DNA of 64,000 nt, from contig NC_045428.1 in NCBI RefSeq assembly GCF_902635505.1, positions 433,667,106-433,731,105 of the forward strand, written 5' to 3'. The notes under the pieces were generated by a model. That model ran no database searches. It worked only from the letters and a program-made list of their open reading frames with translations, and was not told the DNA's origin. Source of the DNA: Sarcophilus harrisii (lineage: Eukaryota > Chordata > Mammalia > Dasyuromorphia > Dasyuridae). Both the position numbers and the translations under genes were made by a program. Below are positions 1 to 13,211 of this stretch, piece by piece (the first letter of the stretch is position 1; each line of letters begins with the position of its first letter).

Positions 1-1349
1 ACTAGTTGTAAGACTGAGCAAGTCACAAAGTCGATGACTGCCTAAATTTCCTCTTCTGTTAAAATGAGGAGATTCAATGTCTACATCAACGATGCTGTCT
101 ACACCCAACATTCTAATAAGAACTCCCATTTCTAAAGGCTACACAGCTCAGGCTTCAGGCAAGAAGAAAATGAAGTGATCAGCTGGGAGCCATGAATTTT
201 TTTTTACCCTAATTCCAAAGTGTCTTCATCCATGGTGACTTAGCCCGGCAGCAGTGTTAACAAGGAACATAACCTGCAAGCATGTCCAAAACAGGAGAAA
301 TGAGAGGCAGGAGTAGGAAGAGAGCTCACAACAAAACCACTTCTCCCTTTGAACTCACTTCTGCCCCAACTTTGACCTCATTCTATGTGGAATTCCCTGG
401 CAGCAGAAAAATGAATTTCTGCAAAATTTCATTTTACTATACACACTTTAAAAAGACACAAGAACCCAATACATCAAGGGGTAACAGGACTCAGAGACAA
501 AAAAGAAACATCTGAGTTTAAGATGAGAAAATGATTACATGTACTTTGCTTTTCTAATTTGGACCATGTTTAAATCTATCATTCTGCTTCTGGAAAAGAG
601 CCTGAATGCTAGCAGTTTCTAAAAGTTTAGAACACTCAGCATCAAACCCTAGGAAAAGAATGACAATCCCAATAATGTGTTCAGCTAAATTTGCAAAGGT
701 GTATCACCAGATGGTTGTCACCAGGTGATAGTTTCATGAATTGTTGCAGCCAAAGGAAAAACTATCTCCCAAGGCCCTGAAACACTGCAATGGAGGGAGT
801 ATATATAACCCTTGAAATCAAGATCTTTTTAAATACTGAAGTGTGTTCATTACCAAAAAAAAAATTATTTCAAAGTAAGTTCCTACAAATCACTGCAAAC
901 TGATATAAGTTCCTCTAGATCAGTTACAACTAGATTCAATTTACAAAATAATAATCATTAATAAGTAAACATACAATTTCTTGCGAACATGAGTATTATT
1001 CAAAATACATACACATATGCATGTATAGACATGTGTACACATGTGTATATATATATACACACAAACACACGCATATATATGTATTGTGTGTATGTGAATG
1101 TAAATTTTTTAAATCTTATTCCTGTAGCATCTGTACAATCTGAGATTCCCAACTGATCTTGGAAACTTTGATTCAGTCAATTCCACAACTCCTTGACAGG
1201 GCAAACAGGCTACTGCATTTTACAGATGGCATGAAGTAAATACTCAAGTAGTAAAATGGCTTGTTCATTATCCAAATTGATAGTGGCCTTAAACCTGAAG
1301 GGTTGTTATGTAGAATGCTTATTCTGCTTAATTCCATAGGAAAAAATAA

Positions 1350-1665
1350 GCCCTGCTCTCCTGATTATTGAATCCCTGACCTAGATCACCATTTCCTGAG
1401 GCCCCCATCCATGCACAAATTATTCCCAATCCACTTAGTCTCTACATATTCCCATCTCCTCAATAGCCTCCCCCCAATGAGGATACCCTTCCTTTTCCCA
1501 TCCCACCCTACTTTTTAGATTGCCCTTTATGTATTACCTTTTCCCATTAGGAGATAATTCCTTAAGAATAGGGACCATTTTGTTTTCTTGTATTTTCTTG
1601 TATCCCCAGGGTTTAGCACAGTTCCTAGCATATAAGTGTTTAATAACTTCCATTTATCTAAAATT
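1350..1665 (+). mobile_element. L2 LINE 3' end
   Basis: Contains the L2 tail wording (tatccccagggtttagcaca, agtgtttaata) on the plus strand. Confidence 0.6.
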
Positions 1666-1774
1666 AATGGAAAGGTCAATAGGTGGAAATTACAGGGGCA
1701 CAATTTGGTTAACTTTAAGGAAAAATATCATTATAATTAAAACTGTCTAAAAATGTAGACAGCTAGTTTACATA

Positions 1775-2160
1775 GTGAATGTGAATAGAATGCTGGATTC
1801 AGACTCGGGAGGGCCAGAATTTAAAGCCATGAGCAAATTCCTTAATTAGTTTCAGTCTCAGTTTCCCTATCTGTAAAATATACTACTTATATTTATATAT
1901 ATTATATATATAATAATACTTACACATGGGATTTATGTAAAGACCAAATGATATAATGCAAGGAAAGCACTTTGAAAACTTTAAAGCACTATATATAATT
2001 ACTAGATATTGAATAGCTCATGAGATATTAAGGTTCCTGTCAACACCAATGTTCAAGGTTGGATAACTGCTTTCAAGAATATTGTAGCTCAGTCAGTTAA
2101 TTAACAAACAGTTGTTAAATGCCTACTATGTGACAAAGGCATAGTGCTAGCCACATTAAA
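1775..2160 (+). mobile_element. MIR SINE (+) followed by an L2 end (-)
   Basis: 1775-2005 reads as MIR (agtttccctatctgtaaaat). 2095-2160 is the reverse complement of an L2 tail (ttgttaaatgcctactatgt). Confidence 0.5.
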
Positions 2161-2689
2161 AAAAAAATGAAATTTATCCACTGTTCAAGAAGCTGAACTT
2201 AATAACAGTAAGATTTTATTTCTATAACATGATAAAGAATGCACAGAGAAATTAGAAAACAGACCCAAAACTCTGAATAGTGAATCTTCTGCCATAACTT
2301 TAAAAAGACAGCATTTCAAGAAACATTGTCTCTCCACAGGGTTGATTACTCTGCATGAGAACAAATGCCACTGCAACCAGATTTCTTATTTCCAACAAAC
2401 ATTAGGGAAGTAAACTTGAGATTAAGATATTATGTTTTTTCCTTTTGCAAAATCAATTCCTGTTTTATTTTCAAAGGAAAAGAACTAGAAAGATCACATA
2501 TATTCAGCATCCATAGTTTTCACAAACTTGATCCTATTGAGCCTTCTGGGGAAATCATGATTCTGAGGGTTATAAAGAATCTCTGAAGTTCGGTAATCCA
2601 AGCCACAGAAAAACAAAAATGACTTCTGAAACCACCTCCAACTAATGGGCATCCACCCCTATGCAGGGGACCTGGATAAGATCCTGAAG

Positions 2690-3570
2690 TAAGAACCCTC
2701 TCCCTGTCTCCCAGGGCAGTTCATTCCAGTTGGGAATAGCTACTAGTCAGAAGTTTCCTTATGCCTAAGGTAAAATCTCTCTCTTTGAAATTCCCACCTA
2801 CTTTTGGCAGTTCTGCTCTCTGGGACTGAGATGAACAAATTAAATCCTTGACAGATGTTCAAAGATATGAAGACAGCTATCAAGTTCCCACTGGCTTTTC
2901 TCTTCTGGATAAAAGTTCCCTAGTTCCTTCAATATGCCTTTAAATACAACATACGGCTTTGGAACTTCACTCTTCTGGAGTCTTTCCAGCTTTTGTGATC
3001 TCCAGAACTACTTATAGATGAGGTCTGATGTGGCCTGATCAAGGCAAGATTACAGTGGGGCTACTATCTCCCTTGTTCCAGAAAGTAGACCTTTCCATGA
3101 AGTATATTATTAACCTTTTTTTGGCTGCCACATATTGAGTGTGTGATGCAGTAAATTCAAACTTAAATATATATATTTTAAGGAGTATAGCATTCATCCA
3201 TTTAAACTATCATGGAAATCTTTGTGTTTCTTTTCCAAGACTTGCTCATTTGATAGCTTATTCTTCTAAACAACAAGAAAAAAACACAGAATTTTAAACT
3301 TGAAAAGAAACTCAGAAATCCATCTGGTCCAAACAGCACCAAAACAGAGATTTTCACTATATTTTTGACTAGTGACTAGTCCTTCTTGAATATGAACCCA
3401 TTCCCTCCTGATTTTCAGCCTAAATCTTTCTCTTAGCAATATGAACCCATTTTCCCAAGTCATATTTTCCAGTGCCAAGAAAAAAAATCTATCTAATCCC
3501 TCTTCTGGCCTTAAATACTTGAAGACAACTATTATATTTTCTCTAAGTTTTCTCTTTTTCAGGGTAAGAT
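2690..3570 (-). mobile_element. Two L3/CR1 LINE fragments, minus strand
   Basis: 2690-3235 and about 3290-3570 both read as reverse-complement CR1/L3 3' region (for example gaagacagctatcaagttcc and acttgaagacaactattat). They cover overlapping parts of the consensus, so they are two insertions. The second is cut at its right end by the inverted L1/HAL1 insertion. Confidence 0.6.
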
Positions 3571-4640
3571 TTTTTCTATTTCTACTTTCCTCTCATGTTC
3601 TATCACTTCAAGACAATTTTCTAGGATTATTTCCTGCATTATTATGTCAAGATTTTCTTTTTGATCCCAACTTTCAGGCAGTCTAATTATTCCTATATTT
3701 TCTCTTTTTGCTCTGTTCTCTAAATTTGTTGTTGTTCTTATGAATTTTTTCACATTCTATTTTCTCATTTTTTATAATGTTTTGTTCTTTCTTGGTCTCT
3801 CGTAGCTTCACTGGCTCCCCCTTGTCCAATTCTAATTTTCAAAGAGTTATTTTCATCTTTGTGACTCTGTATCTCCTTTTCTAATTGGTTAACTTTTTTT
3901 TTATAATCTTTTTGTTTTTCTTGGATAGTTTTAATTTTTTCTTCAGTTTTTCTGCAATGTCTCTCATTTGATTTTTGAATTATTTTTTGAGTTCTATAAA
4001 TTTTTTCTAGGCAAGGAACCATTTCATGTTATTCTTTGGGGTAGAAGCTTTTTTTTTTTTTAAACTAAAGTGTCCTCCTCTAAAGATGAATCCTGGTTTT
4101 CCCTCTTCCCCATAATATGTTTCAATGGCGGGGCTCTTTCTTCTTTGCCATTTCATTTTTTAAAAATAAGATCATCATATACACGGCAACAATAAGACTA
4201 TACGACGATCAATTCTGATGGACATGGCTCTCTTCAACAATGAGATGATTCTAACCAGTTCCAATGGTTCAGTAATGAAAAGAGCCATCTACACCTAAAG
4301 AGAGAACTATGAAAAATGAATGTGGACCACGACATAACATTTTCACCCTTTCTGTTATTGTTTGCTTAAATTTTTTGTTTTCTTTCTCAGGTTTTTTTCT
4401 TTCTTTCTAGATCCAATTTTTCTTGTGTAGCAAGATAACTGTATAAATATATATACATATATTGGATTTAACATTAACATTTAACATATATTTTAACATA
4501 TTTAACATGTATTGGACTATCTGACATCTAGGGGAAGGGGTCGGGGAAAGGAGGGGAAATTTTGGAACAGATGTTTTGCAAGAGTCAGTGCTGAAAAATT
4601 ACCTATCCAGGATGTTTTGTAAATAAAAAGCTATAAAGAT
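3559..4640. mobile_element. 5'-inverted L1/HAL1-type insertion
   Basis: The left part (4155 down to 3559, minus strand) is an L1 ORF1 relic. It starts near ATGGCAAAGAAGAAAGAG (about 4145), has a coiled coil (KIKTIQEKQKDYKKKVNQL) and, after a frame change near 3755, the start of the RNA-binding domain (NLENRAKRENIGIIRLPES). The right part (about 4170-4640, plus strand) is a marsupial L1 3' end (gatcaattctgatggacatg, ending aataaaaagc). Opposed halves with the tail on the right fit a twin-priming 5' inversion. No ORF2 is seen, as in HAL1 half-elements. Confidence 0.68.
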
Positions 4641-4924
4641 AAATAAGATCATCATGACTTGGAAAAGGTATTTTGATTATATCTTACTCAAAAGGAAAAG
4701 GATAGATGAAAGTTGTATGGGTTGGAATGGGAAAGGAGGAAGGGTAGCTGTATGTATCAAATAATCAATCAGTCAAGTATTTATTAAGCACTTACTATAG
4801 GCAAGTACTGAAGACATAATAAATTATCTCAAGACGTTACAGAAATATAAAGAAACTCAGAAATGAGAAGGGGGGAAGCATATTGAAGTGTATGTAGGTG
4901 AAGATAATTGGATGTAGAAATAAA

Positions 4925-7415
4925 CAAATTTATCATCAGAGTATACTATAAATTACCTAGAGAAAAAGAGGAAATGGATGAAAATTTTGGGAATAATACA
5001 AGTAACATAGAGGCATGATATATTAATAATGGGGGATTTCAGTGATGGAGAATTTCTATTATGCAACCACCTGTGGGTCTCTGTCTCTGTCTCTCTCTCT
5101 CTTCCCTTCCCTCTCTCCTTTCCCTTTCCCCTCACTACCGAAAACATAAATAGTTAATCACTTCTTGATTGAACAGATTGATAATTTCTTTCTTCAAAAG
5201 ATAGAAGAAACTATACAGAAAAAATAAATCTATCCTGGATCTGATTTCTATTAATAATAAGTAATTGGCCACTGTGGTGAAAATGTTGGAAACCTGGATG
5301 GAAGTTCTCATCACAGAATCTGTGATAGATGAGAAAAATGCTAGGTATGCTGACACATGTCCTAGATTTAAAGAAAGGAAATTTCAAAGAATCAGAGAAA
5401 GAATAAAATAGGACTCTAACACCTAATATTCATTATGAAAGTTATCCCAAGAAGAAAGGGATAATCAAAAATGAAATCGGAAAAATTATTAAAGCTAGAA
5501 AGGGCATTAGAAACTACTGAATCCAACCCCTTCGTTTTACAGATGAGAAAACTGAGATACAGAAAGGTTATGCAAATTGCCTAGGGTCTGATATAGACTT
5601 TGAACACAAGTCCTCCTGACTACAAGTCTAATGCTCAAAGTAAGCTAAAGACAGGGAACTTAAGGTAAAAAGAAGGGGGTTTAAAACTTTTTGATATTAA
5701 AGGGGAAGCCCAAAGGTGAGCTAAGATAGGACAATAATGGGAAGAAAGTCTGCAACAAGAAGGATCACCCAACTTTAATTTTGCTTCTGTTTTCTTTGTC
5801 AAGTAGAAGGCCTCTTTGAACTGAAAGGAACAAAACAAAAATGATCAACAGAAATTTGTTTTTAAAGGTAAGTAAGGAAATAATTTTTATAAACCCAAGT
5901 CACCAAATCCAGAGCCACATCCTAGAAAGAACTGCAAAATATAATAACTATGCTACTTATGGCCAGGGATCTTTGAAAAATCATGGAGAACAGGAATGGT
6001 ATCAGAAAATTGGAGAAAGGCAAATGGCCAACTGGAAGAGCATGGAGTCTGTAAACCCTAGGTCAGTAAGCTTGACTTCTAGTTCTTAAAAATAAAAATT
6101 AAATTAAAAAAAAAACTTCTAGAATGCATTATTAAATGGATAGTAAATGAAGATCCAGAGAAGGAAGCTATGATCACAATGGGCCAGCTTGACTTCATCA
6201 AAAATAGGTCATTCAAGATCAAAGGGCCTTAACATGAGTCTATAGAAAAATTTCTCAAGATCTAAGAATTTGGATAAGAAAAAATTTTATCTTTCACTAA
6301 ATAAAATCTGAAATTTAGCATGTCCCTCAATTATTTAAAGACATTTTGAGAAGGGACTATCAAAGGGGCTCATAAAAAAAAAGTTAAGAATCTCTTAACT
6401 AAGCTTAACTCATTTTCTTTTATGTTAGGGTCACTAGAACATAAAAATGCTGTATTGTTTTTTATTTTATTAAAAATTTTATACAGTCATTCTATTTTTG
6501 TGGAAAAGACAGAGTGATGTTAGATGTATTCAGAATAGATTGAATAGTCTGACCCAAAAGAATAATTATTAATGTTTCAATGTCAATTCAGAAGAAGGTC
6601 TGTATTAGAATATCCTAAAGATCTGCACTAAGCCCTGGATTGTCAAACATTTTAATCAATGACATGAATAAATATATTGAAGGAATGACTATCAAATTTG
6701 CAAACAACAACACTAGGAGGAATAGTTAGCATACTGGGTGACAGGATTCATAAAGATCTTGAATGGATAAAGCATATGTTAATAAGATGAATTTAATAGG
6801 AGTGGATATAAATATCTTAAATATAGGTTCAAGAAATCAAGATAGGGGATACATGAGTAGAGATAATTTGTCTGAAAAAGGTCTGGACTATGTGATATGA
6901 CTGATTAATAATAAGGTAATGTGATTTTAGGTTGCATTGAGATCTAATACCCAAGATTAGAAAGGTGACATACCCACCATACTCTCCGATATTCAGACCA
7001 TATCTGGAGTAATAAGTTCAGTCCTGGGCACCACATTTTAGGAAGGACATAAGTTAGAAAGTATTCAAAAAGGAAAATCTAGATGACAAAGGATGGATTG
7101 ATGGAACTAGGGATTTTTAGTATGGGGAAGAGAAGACTTGAAGAGAATCTGATAGTAGACTTCAAGAATTTGCAGGATTATCAACCATTTGTTGAATGTA
7201 TGAAGAAAAAAACATTAGGCTTGGAAAAAAAAACACATTCAAACAATTAGAACTTCCAAAATTATAATGGGCTGGCTCAAGAGGCAGTAAATTTTCTCTT
7301 CATTTGAGGTTTTCAAGCAGGCAGGATTTCTTATTGTACTGCAAAATGCTTTGTTCAATAATGAGGTGAAATAGATGATCTCTGAGGTTCCCTCCAAGTC
7401 TGATTCTATGAAAAC
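4925..7415 (+). mobile_element. L3/CR1 LINE relic, about 2.5 kb, plus strand
   Basis: Decayed reverse-transcriptase region and 3' end. Recognisable wording includes taataatgggggatttcag (5025), ctgggcaccacattttagga (7025), gaagagaagacttgaagag (7127) and the terminal tgattctatga (7405). Stops are frequent. Interrupted by a MIR-type SINE at 5490-5640. Confidence 0.65.
5490..5640 (-). mobile_element. MIR-type SINE inside the L3 LINE
   Basis: Reverse-complement SINE core: ttttacagatgagaaaactg and aagtcctcctgactacaag. Confidence 0.55.
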
Positions 7416-7439
7416 TTGAACTGGAAGTCAAAGGAACTG

Positions 7440-7630
7440 AACACAAGAGTATACTTTGTTCAGTCACTTACTTATCACTTAGGGTCTTGGACAGGTCATT
7501 TGCTTCCCTGTACCTCATTCATCTTAGAAACAAAGTACAATAATTTATTCCCTAGCTCATTGGAATATTGTGAAGATTAATTTGATGTAATAAATAAAGA
7601 GCCTAGAGCTTCTTGCAGAAAAGCAAGATA
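7440..7630 (+). mobile_element. MIR SINE
   Basis: Degenerate MIR on the plus strand (cttggacaggtcatttgctt, tggaatattgtgaagatta), directly after the L3 end. Confidence 0.45.
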
Positions 7631-8087
7631 ACTAAAATATATTATCATTTGAGTTCCATGAAATATTCCTTTAGGAGGGGAAATTAGTCATCTCCCTAGA
7701 AGAACATAATACTGTTGTATTTTGTGAGGGTGAAAACCAGTTGGAGATTAATTATTTTAATAAGAAGGTTAATAAATTTTAATCTCATTTAATGGTACTT
7801 TTAATCATTTTTCTGTCAAAACCTGCAGCTTTACTGTAGTAATCACTTAGATAAAAGACTACTTTTTTTTTCCCACTGTGTCTACCACAAACCATTTTGT
7901 AAACATACATTTTGAAGAAAAGCTTAAATCATCTTGCTCTAGTTAAAATTGTGACATTTTATGATAAATAGTGTTTTTAAGTGACCTCATGATTTCTAAT
8001 TGTCTACCTTTTCCTCATTGAGGTGAACTTGGTAAAAATCATCTCAATTAAGGCTTTGGTTGAGTGGTAAGGATAAAAGGCTGAAAG

Positions 8088-8401
8088 AAAATGAGGAAGC
8101 AAGGAAGGCAAGAAGGAAGACAGGAAGGAAGAAAGAAATTAAGGCAGGCAGAAAAGAAGGCAAGAAAACAGGAAAGAAGGAAACATTTTAAAGTATCTAT
8201 TTACAAAGTTGGGCATCTGGATCCTCACAACAATTCTGGGAAGTAGGTGTTATCCGTTTTACAACAGAGGAAAGCTGAGGCATGTAAAAATTAAGTAACT
8301 TGAAGGTCACACAGCTAGTAAATTTCTGAGGCCACATTTGAATTCGGCTCTTACTGATTCCAGATCCAATGTTTTATCTACTGTACCACCTAAGCTGCCA
8401 A
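8088..8401 (-). repeat. GGAA/GAAG-rich tract followed by MIR SINE (-)
   Basis: 8088-8185 is an imperfect AAGG/GGCA purine tract. 8190-8401 is reverse-complement MIR (ggtcacacagctagtaaatt, tgtaccacctaagctgcc). Confidence 0.65.
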
Positions 8402-9399
8402 TAAAAGGAAAGCTAATACCATTTATTTTATCATTAAACACTGGATCAGACAAGCTTCTCTGTCACTTCAGAATTGAAATTGTCATTCTAAATCTTATGG
8501 CCAATAAATCCATCCATCCACACACACACACCCACTCTTAAACATATAAAGTACTTCAGTTTTTTAAATTCACTAAAGCTCCTTTCCTCTGAGATGCCTA
8601 CAGAAAAGCAATTCTCAAGTTTTGGGTTGTTTTTTTTTTAATCCCAGGACCTCTGTATATTCTTAAAAATTATTGAGGCCACACCTAAAGAGTTTCCATT
8701 TATACTGATTATATCCATCAATACTTAATATATTAGAAATTTAAATATCTTTCTAGTGTTATGAAAATAGTTTTGCTTACTAAGACACCCACCCAAAGGA
8801 CCCTGAGAACCTCCAATTTTGAAAGTTACTATCACAGAAATTGGTATTTCTTACAGTTCCCCCTGCTCCTGCCCTGCCTGCTCCCTAACCTCTATCTAAT
8901 TAGCCTGTCTACCAGTTAGGTAAACACAATTCCAAGAAAACATTTAAGACATTCAAATCCATTAGGACTGCTTGCTCTCTCTTCTCTAAAATCATCTTTC
9001 AATTGTTGACTACATCCTTTATTTGAGACTTTTTTTTTTCTGCTTTTTCAGTTAGCTACTTCTTTGTTTGTCCTATAACATAACAGATTATAAACTACTG
9101 GAAACCAATGATCTTACAACTGAATGTATACTCCACATCATCTAGTATTTATTAGGAATCAAAAATTATTAGCTGATTGATTTCATCAGAGAAATGAAAA
9201 AAATTAAGTAGCAAGGTGACTCTCATCAAATCAGATCCCTAGGGCACACCACTGGAGACCTGAGATAACATTGAACCATTACAGACTGTCCTGAATCCAC
9301 CTGACTAGACTGTCTAGTCAATTTCTATCTTTTCCATATAAATAACAGATAGGAATAACTTAAAGATCAGCAAACTCAGCTACAAAGTGTAAAGAAAAA

Positions 9400-9560
9400 G
9401 CAAGGAGAAGCCTAGTGGATTTGGAATTGAAATCAGAAGACCTGGGCTTGAATCTCAGCTCTACTATTTCTGTGAACAAATCATCACACTTTATTATTCT
9501 CAATTTCTTCATCTCTTCAATGAGCAGAGTAAAGTATATGATCTCCAACATCTAGCAATG
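9400..9560 (+). mobile_element. MIR SINE
   Basis: Plus-strand MIR/Ther-1 wording (agaagacctgggcttgaatc, caatttcttcatct). Old and degenerate. Confidence 0.5.
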
Positions 9561-10439
9561 TGCTAGAGCTAGCTCCCACCAGCTTCAAAGAAGAGCCTAT
9601 TGGCTAAATTTTCAGTAAGATCATTGATACCCTAGGAATGAGCAAACACTACACAAGAGGGCTTGATTTATTGTTCTTTTGATTTTCTAGGTGTAAGAGA
9701 GTAATTGAAAAATGTTAAAAATGCAGATGAAACTTTTAAACGTGTCCATACTGTTTTTAAGAGAGCCAGTTGTGAAATATTTATCATCATATCATTGTCA
9801 ACATCCCTTCTAGTTATAAAACCTAAGATCTTCAAATCTCTGGTCTAAGGTGCCACAATAACTGGTTAGTGTCAGTCATTGTTGGAGCAGAGATCTATTG
9901 AATCCCTGTTCTTTGTCCTAGACCTGCAGAAATTCTACTTTTGACAACCAGGAATGGGATAAGAAAGCTAAAAGGATACATTCCAAAGCTTGTGAAGGAG
10001 AAGATATACTAAAGCCTTAGTATCTCTCTCAGCTCTAAATGATGAGGATGGGATTTAAATACTGCCTTTGTTTACTGCCATTCTCAGTGGCTTGACAGGC
10101 ACAAACCACTGATAATATTTTAATTTCCGTAGCAAACTCACTGCTAAATCAGACAAGGCATTTGTGCTATATTAAAGGAGGCATAAAGCAGTCCTCCAAC
10201 ATTCCAAGTCCAATCAACAAACGAATTAGTACCCCACCTCAAAAATTCCAGCAATGTTAGACTCTGCAATAAAGGTAAAAAAAAAAAAAAAAAAAATCAG
10301 TTGATTTCCTCAACTGAGAAAGCCATGACATGACTGAGGAAAAACATTTGAACCCAGAAGATTTACTCTCCTAACTGTGAACATGGATTAATTAATTATT
10401 CACCACCTCTTCATCAGTCTGTCATTCAGGGAGCCAAGA

Positions 10440-10700
10440 AGAATTTAAGAAGCACTGTTCTAGATATTGTGCTATTGTTTTGAAAGCCTCTTGCTCTCTA
10501 GCAACTCCCAATCTAATGAGGGAAATGACATGCAAACAAACCACACAATGTACATGCCAGCTATATGTAATATAAGAAGCAGGTAAGCTCAGGAATCTGG
10601 GTAAGGGAGGGAAGAGCAGACCAGGAAAGGCCTTTTGCAGTATGTACGATTTGAGCTGAGTCTGGAAGGGAGCCAGGAAAGTCAGGAGTTCCCTTGACAG
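10440..10700 (-). mobile_element. L2-related sequence, minus strand
   Basis: Contains tcccaatctaatgagggaaa and ggaaaggccttttgcagtat, wording linked with antisense L2-associated repeats. Confidence 0.4.
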
Positions 10701-12777
10701 TAAAATAAAGATCAAAACATTAGGACTACCTATCTTACAATATTGTTCTGAAGATGAAGAAAGAGTAGATACAAAGGCTTTAATAAAGCCTTGTATGTCA
10801 ACCATTATCATGAACAAAAACCTTGCCCTTACTGGGAAATAGTTCTGCTTTATTTCTCTGTCAAATCATCAAAGCTATTTCCCCAAATCTGGAGTGTTTC
10901 ACAAGTACCTTCTAACAGGTTTCAGAGTTTTGTTTATTGTGTGAACCAGACATTTTCACTAAAAGCACTTTTTCAAATACTGTTAATTCAGTTGATTTTT
11001 TATGTTAAATATTTTTAACAAATCTAGGGAAAGCTTGTATCCCAACTGATTGGCTTTATAATAGAAGGTATATTTATATAAACATTTTATACACATATGT
11101 ACTTTACATTATAACAATCTATTTTATAAGGTCATTATTTAGAAAGCATAAGATAAAGTCAGTTATTAGCAGTATTACTAGTAATAAAATACATAATTGG
11201 AGCAGTAGTGATTACTATTATTATTAATAATAATAAATTGCCAGTTTCTGACACCTCCCCCACTCCCTAGTCCTTTTCTTCTGTAAGGATAAGTCCTGGG
11301 CAATAAGCCAATGAAAAAACTAGTCATCTAGTCAGTTTCCTAAACTACCAATCCTTTCTTTTAAAGAAAAAGGATGGCAATATTCTCTTTCTTTTAGACA
11401 AATCTCCTGATGAAACCACCTTCTTTCTACTATCAGACACAGCTTTCTCTACCCAGTATTATGCCAGTTTAAATTCTATTGCTGCTTAATTAATCGTGCA
11501 TGTTAACATTTAATTAAAAATTCATCAACCTTCTATTATTTCACATTTACTGAACACTTAGAGAATGCCATAAATGGTATACAGCTGAGTCCATGTAGTC
11601 CCTATCTAGAGAGCTGACAATCTGAACAAAACAGGTTCTTGTGGGCCAAACAGCAACAGTGAGATACTGAATCTTTTTTCTAAACAGCATCAGTTTGCCA
11701 CGATTAAAAACTCAATTTGCTGCATTTCTAAAGGCTCAAACCAACCGAATCTGAAGCACACTCACACTTCTCTCTTCTGGCATCAGCTCAGAGAAAGGAG
11801 GAAAAAAAAAAAAATCAAGGATCAGAACACTACCCTAATTCCTAACATGGAAACACCTATCTCTATTATTCTACAAAATGAAAGTATTTCGAACTTTTTA
11901 CCAATCTGTGACAGCAATGTTCGCAAACGGTTTTTCCCCCCAACTCTCACACTAGCATTTCATAATAAAACACCCTTTGAATGGAAAAGAGGGGGGAGGG
12001 GGGAAATGTTGCAGAACATGGCTAGAGAACCCTACTTTCGGAAGGGTCTCTAATTTCCAAAGACCTTACTCGGGAAGTTCCCCCGCCTATTCCCCCACCC
12101 CCACCCCGATCTTAACTGGCCGGTAGGTGAAAGTCTTCTCTCCTCCTGGCCCTAGGAACTAAAAACGCACAAACGTCTTGGGGGGCTCTGACGCTAACGC
12201 CCTCAGAGAGCCAAAGGAGCTCGCGGCCGAGCTGAATGCCCCCGTTCCGGCGGACTCCGGCCAGTCCGCAGAACTGTGGCGGCAAGGGTTAAGAAGGGAG
12301 GGGAATCCGGGCCGTGGCGCGTGCAGTTAACACCAGGGAGGGAAGAGGTCCCTCCCGCTGCGGGGTGAATCATCCTCTCACCCAAGTATCTGCCTTCCTC
12401 TTATGGGTGGGTGTAGAGGAGGGAAAAGGGAGGAAGGAAGGCGCAAAGAGGAGGACGGGGCGGGGATCACAAACCGGTTTCCCTTTTTAAAGTTTCTTGC
12501 AGTTCCACATTGACACCGGCGCTTCTGGTGGGACTGAGTCCTCCCCCAGCAACTCCAATCCCAAGGTCACGTTCTTTGGAGGTAGCAAGGACTAGGGGAA
12601 GAAGCCACGGGGTTAAGGGGGTTCCCGAGGAGGCAGACGGGACGGAGCGGCTGGGGGTTGGAGGAGGGCAGTGGCGGCAGGAACGGCGGCAGGCTAGTCC
12701 GGAGGACTCGAGCCCTAGCAGCAGCAACGGCCCGAAGGAGGGCCCTCCCGGGGCAGCCTGGGAGGGAGAGAAAGGGT

Positions 12778-12804
12778 GGGACGGGACGGGACGGGACGGG
12801 ACGG
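12778..12804 (+). repeat. (GGGAC)5 minisatellite
   Basis: Five perfect GGGAC units in B3GLCT intron 1, about 165 bp past the exon 1 donor. Runs of three G spaced by two bases fit a G-quadruplex motif on the plus strand, the template strand for B3GLCT. Confidence 0.9.
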
Positions 12805-12967
12805 TCGGCAGATCCGGGAGCCGGGAGCGCTGGCCCCAGAAGCGCGGAGCTCGGTGCCTCGCGCGCGCCCTCCCAGAGCTCCGGGGCCGGGCAGGAAGCT
12901 AGGCGCGGGACCCCGCCTCCTCTCTTCACTCTCTCCTGGCCCCTGCCCCGAACCGCTCTCTACTTAC

Positions 12968-13034
12968 CCAGGGAGCAGGTAAGAAGCGCAATCACGGCCG
13001 GGACACCGAAGCAGCGGCCAGAAAGCGGCCGCAT
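12968..13034 (-). CDS. B3GLCT: B3GLCT coding exon 1 (signal-peptide start)
   Basis: On the minus strand an ATG at 13034 opens 67 nt reading MRPLSGRCFGVPAVIA followed by LLTCSL, then a GTAAGTA donor (12961-12967). Human B3GLCT starts MRPPACWW and continues to ALLALLTCSLAF, so both ends of this short hydrophobic leader match. B3GLCT is the ER-lumen beta-1,3-glucosyltransferase that adds glucose to O-fucose on thrombospondin type-1 repeats. Human B3GLCT also lies next to HSPH1 in divergent orientation, which supports the call. The other exons lie beyond the left edge. Confidence 0.87.
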
Positions 13035-13187
13035 CCCCGCGCCTGGAGCTGTGCTCTCCTCCAGCCCGCGGAGTCTGAATCTGCGGGCAGAGGCACTTGG
13101 GAGCGGAGCCCGAGCTTTGGGGCAGTGGCCGTGGCCGTGGCTGCTCCTCCAGCTACTGCTGCTGTTTTTGCTGCTGGGACTCTGTTA

Positions 13188-13211
13188 CTGCTGCTGCTGC
13201 TGCTGCTGCTG
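13188..13211 (-). repeat. (CAG)8 on the B3GLCT sense strand, with imperfect flanking units
   Basis: Eight CTG units on the plus strand, read as CAG in B3GLCT orientation, inside a looser CTG/CCT-rich block at about 13140-13250. It lies about 150-180 bp upstream of the B3GLCT ATG, so it may be transcribed as 5' UTR. Confidence 0.85.

Larger units (their letters stand above)
1..12967 (-). other. B3GLCT: B3GLCT intron 1 (partial)
   Basis: Follows the exon 1 donor and runs off the window. I recognise no second exon. It holds the L2, MIR, L3, L1/HAL1 and simple repeats listed separately. The stretches 1-1340, 9560-10430, 10830-11530 and 11640-12150 show nothing I can identify apart from a TA/TG-rich patch at 1010-1090 and an A-run at 10278-10299. 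Confidence 0.7.
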
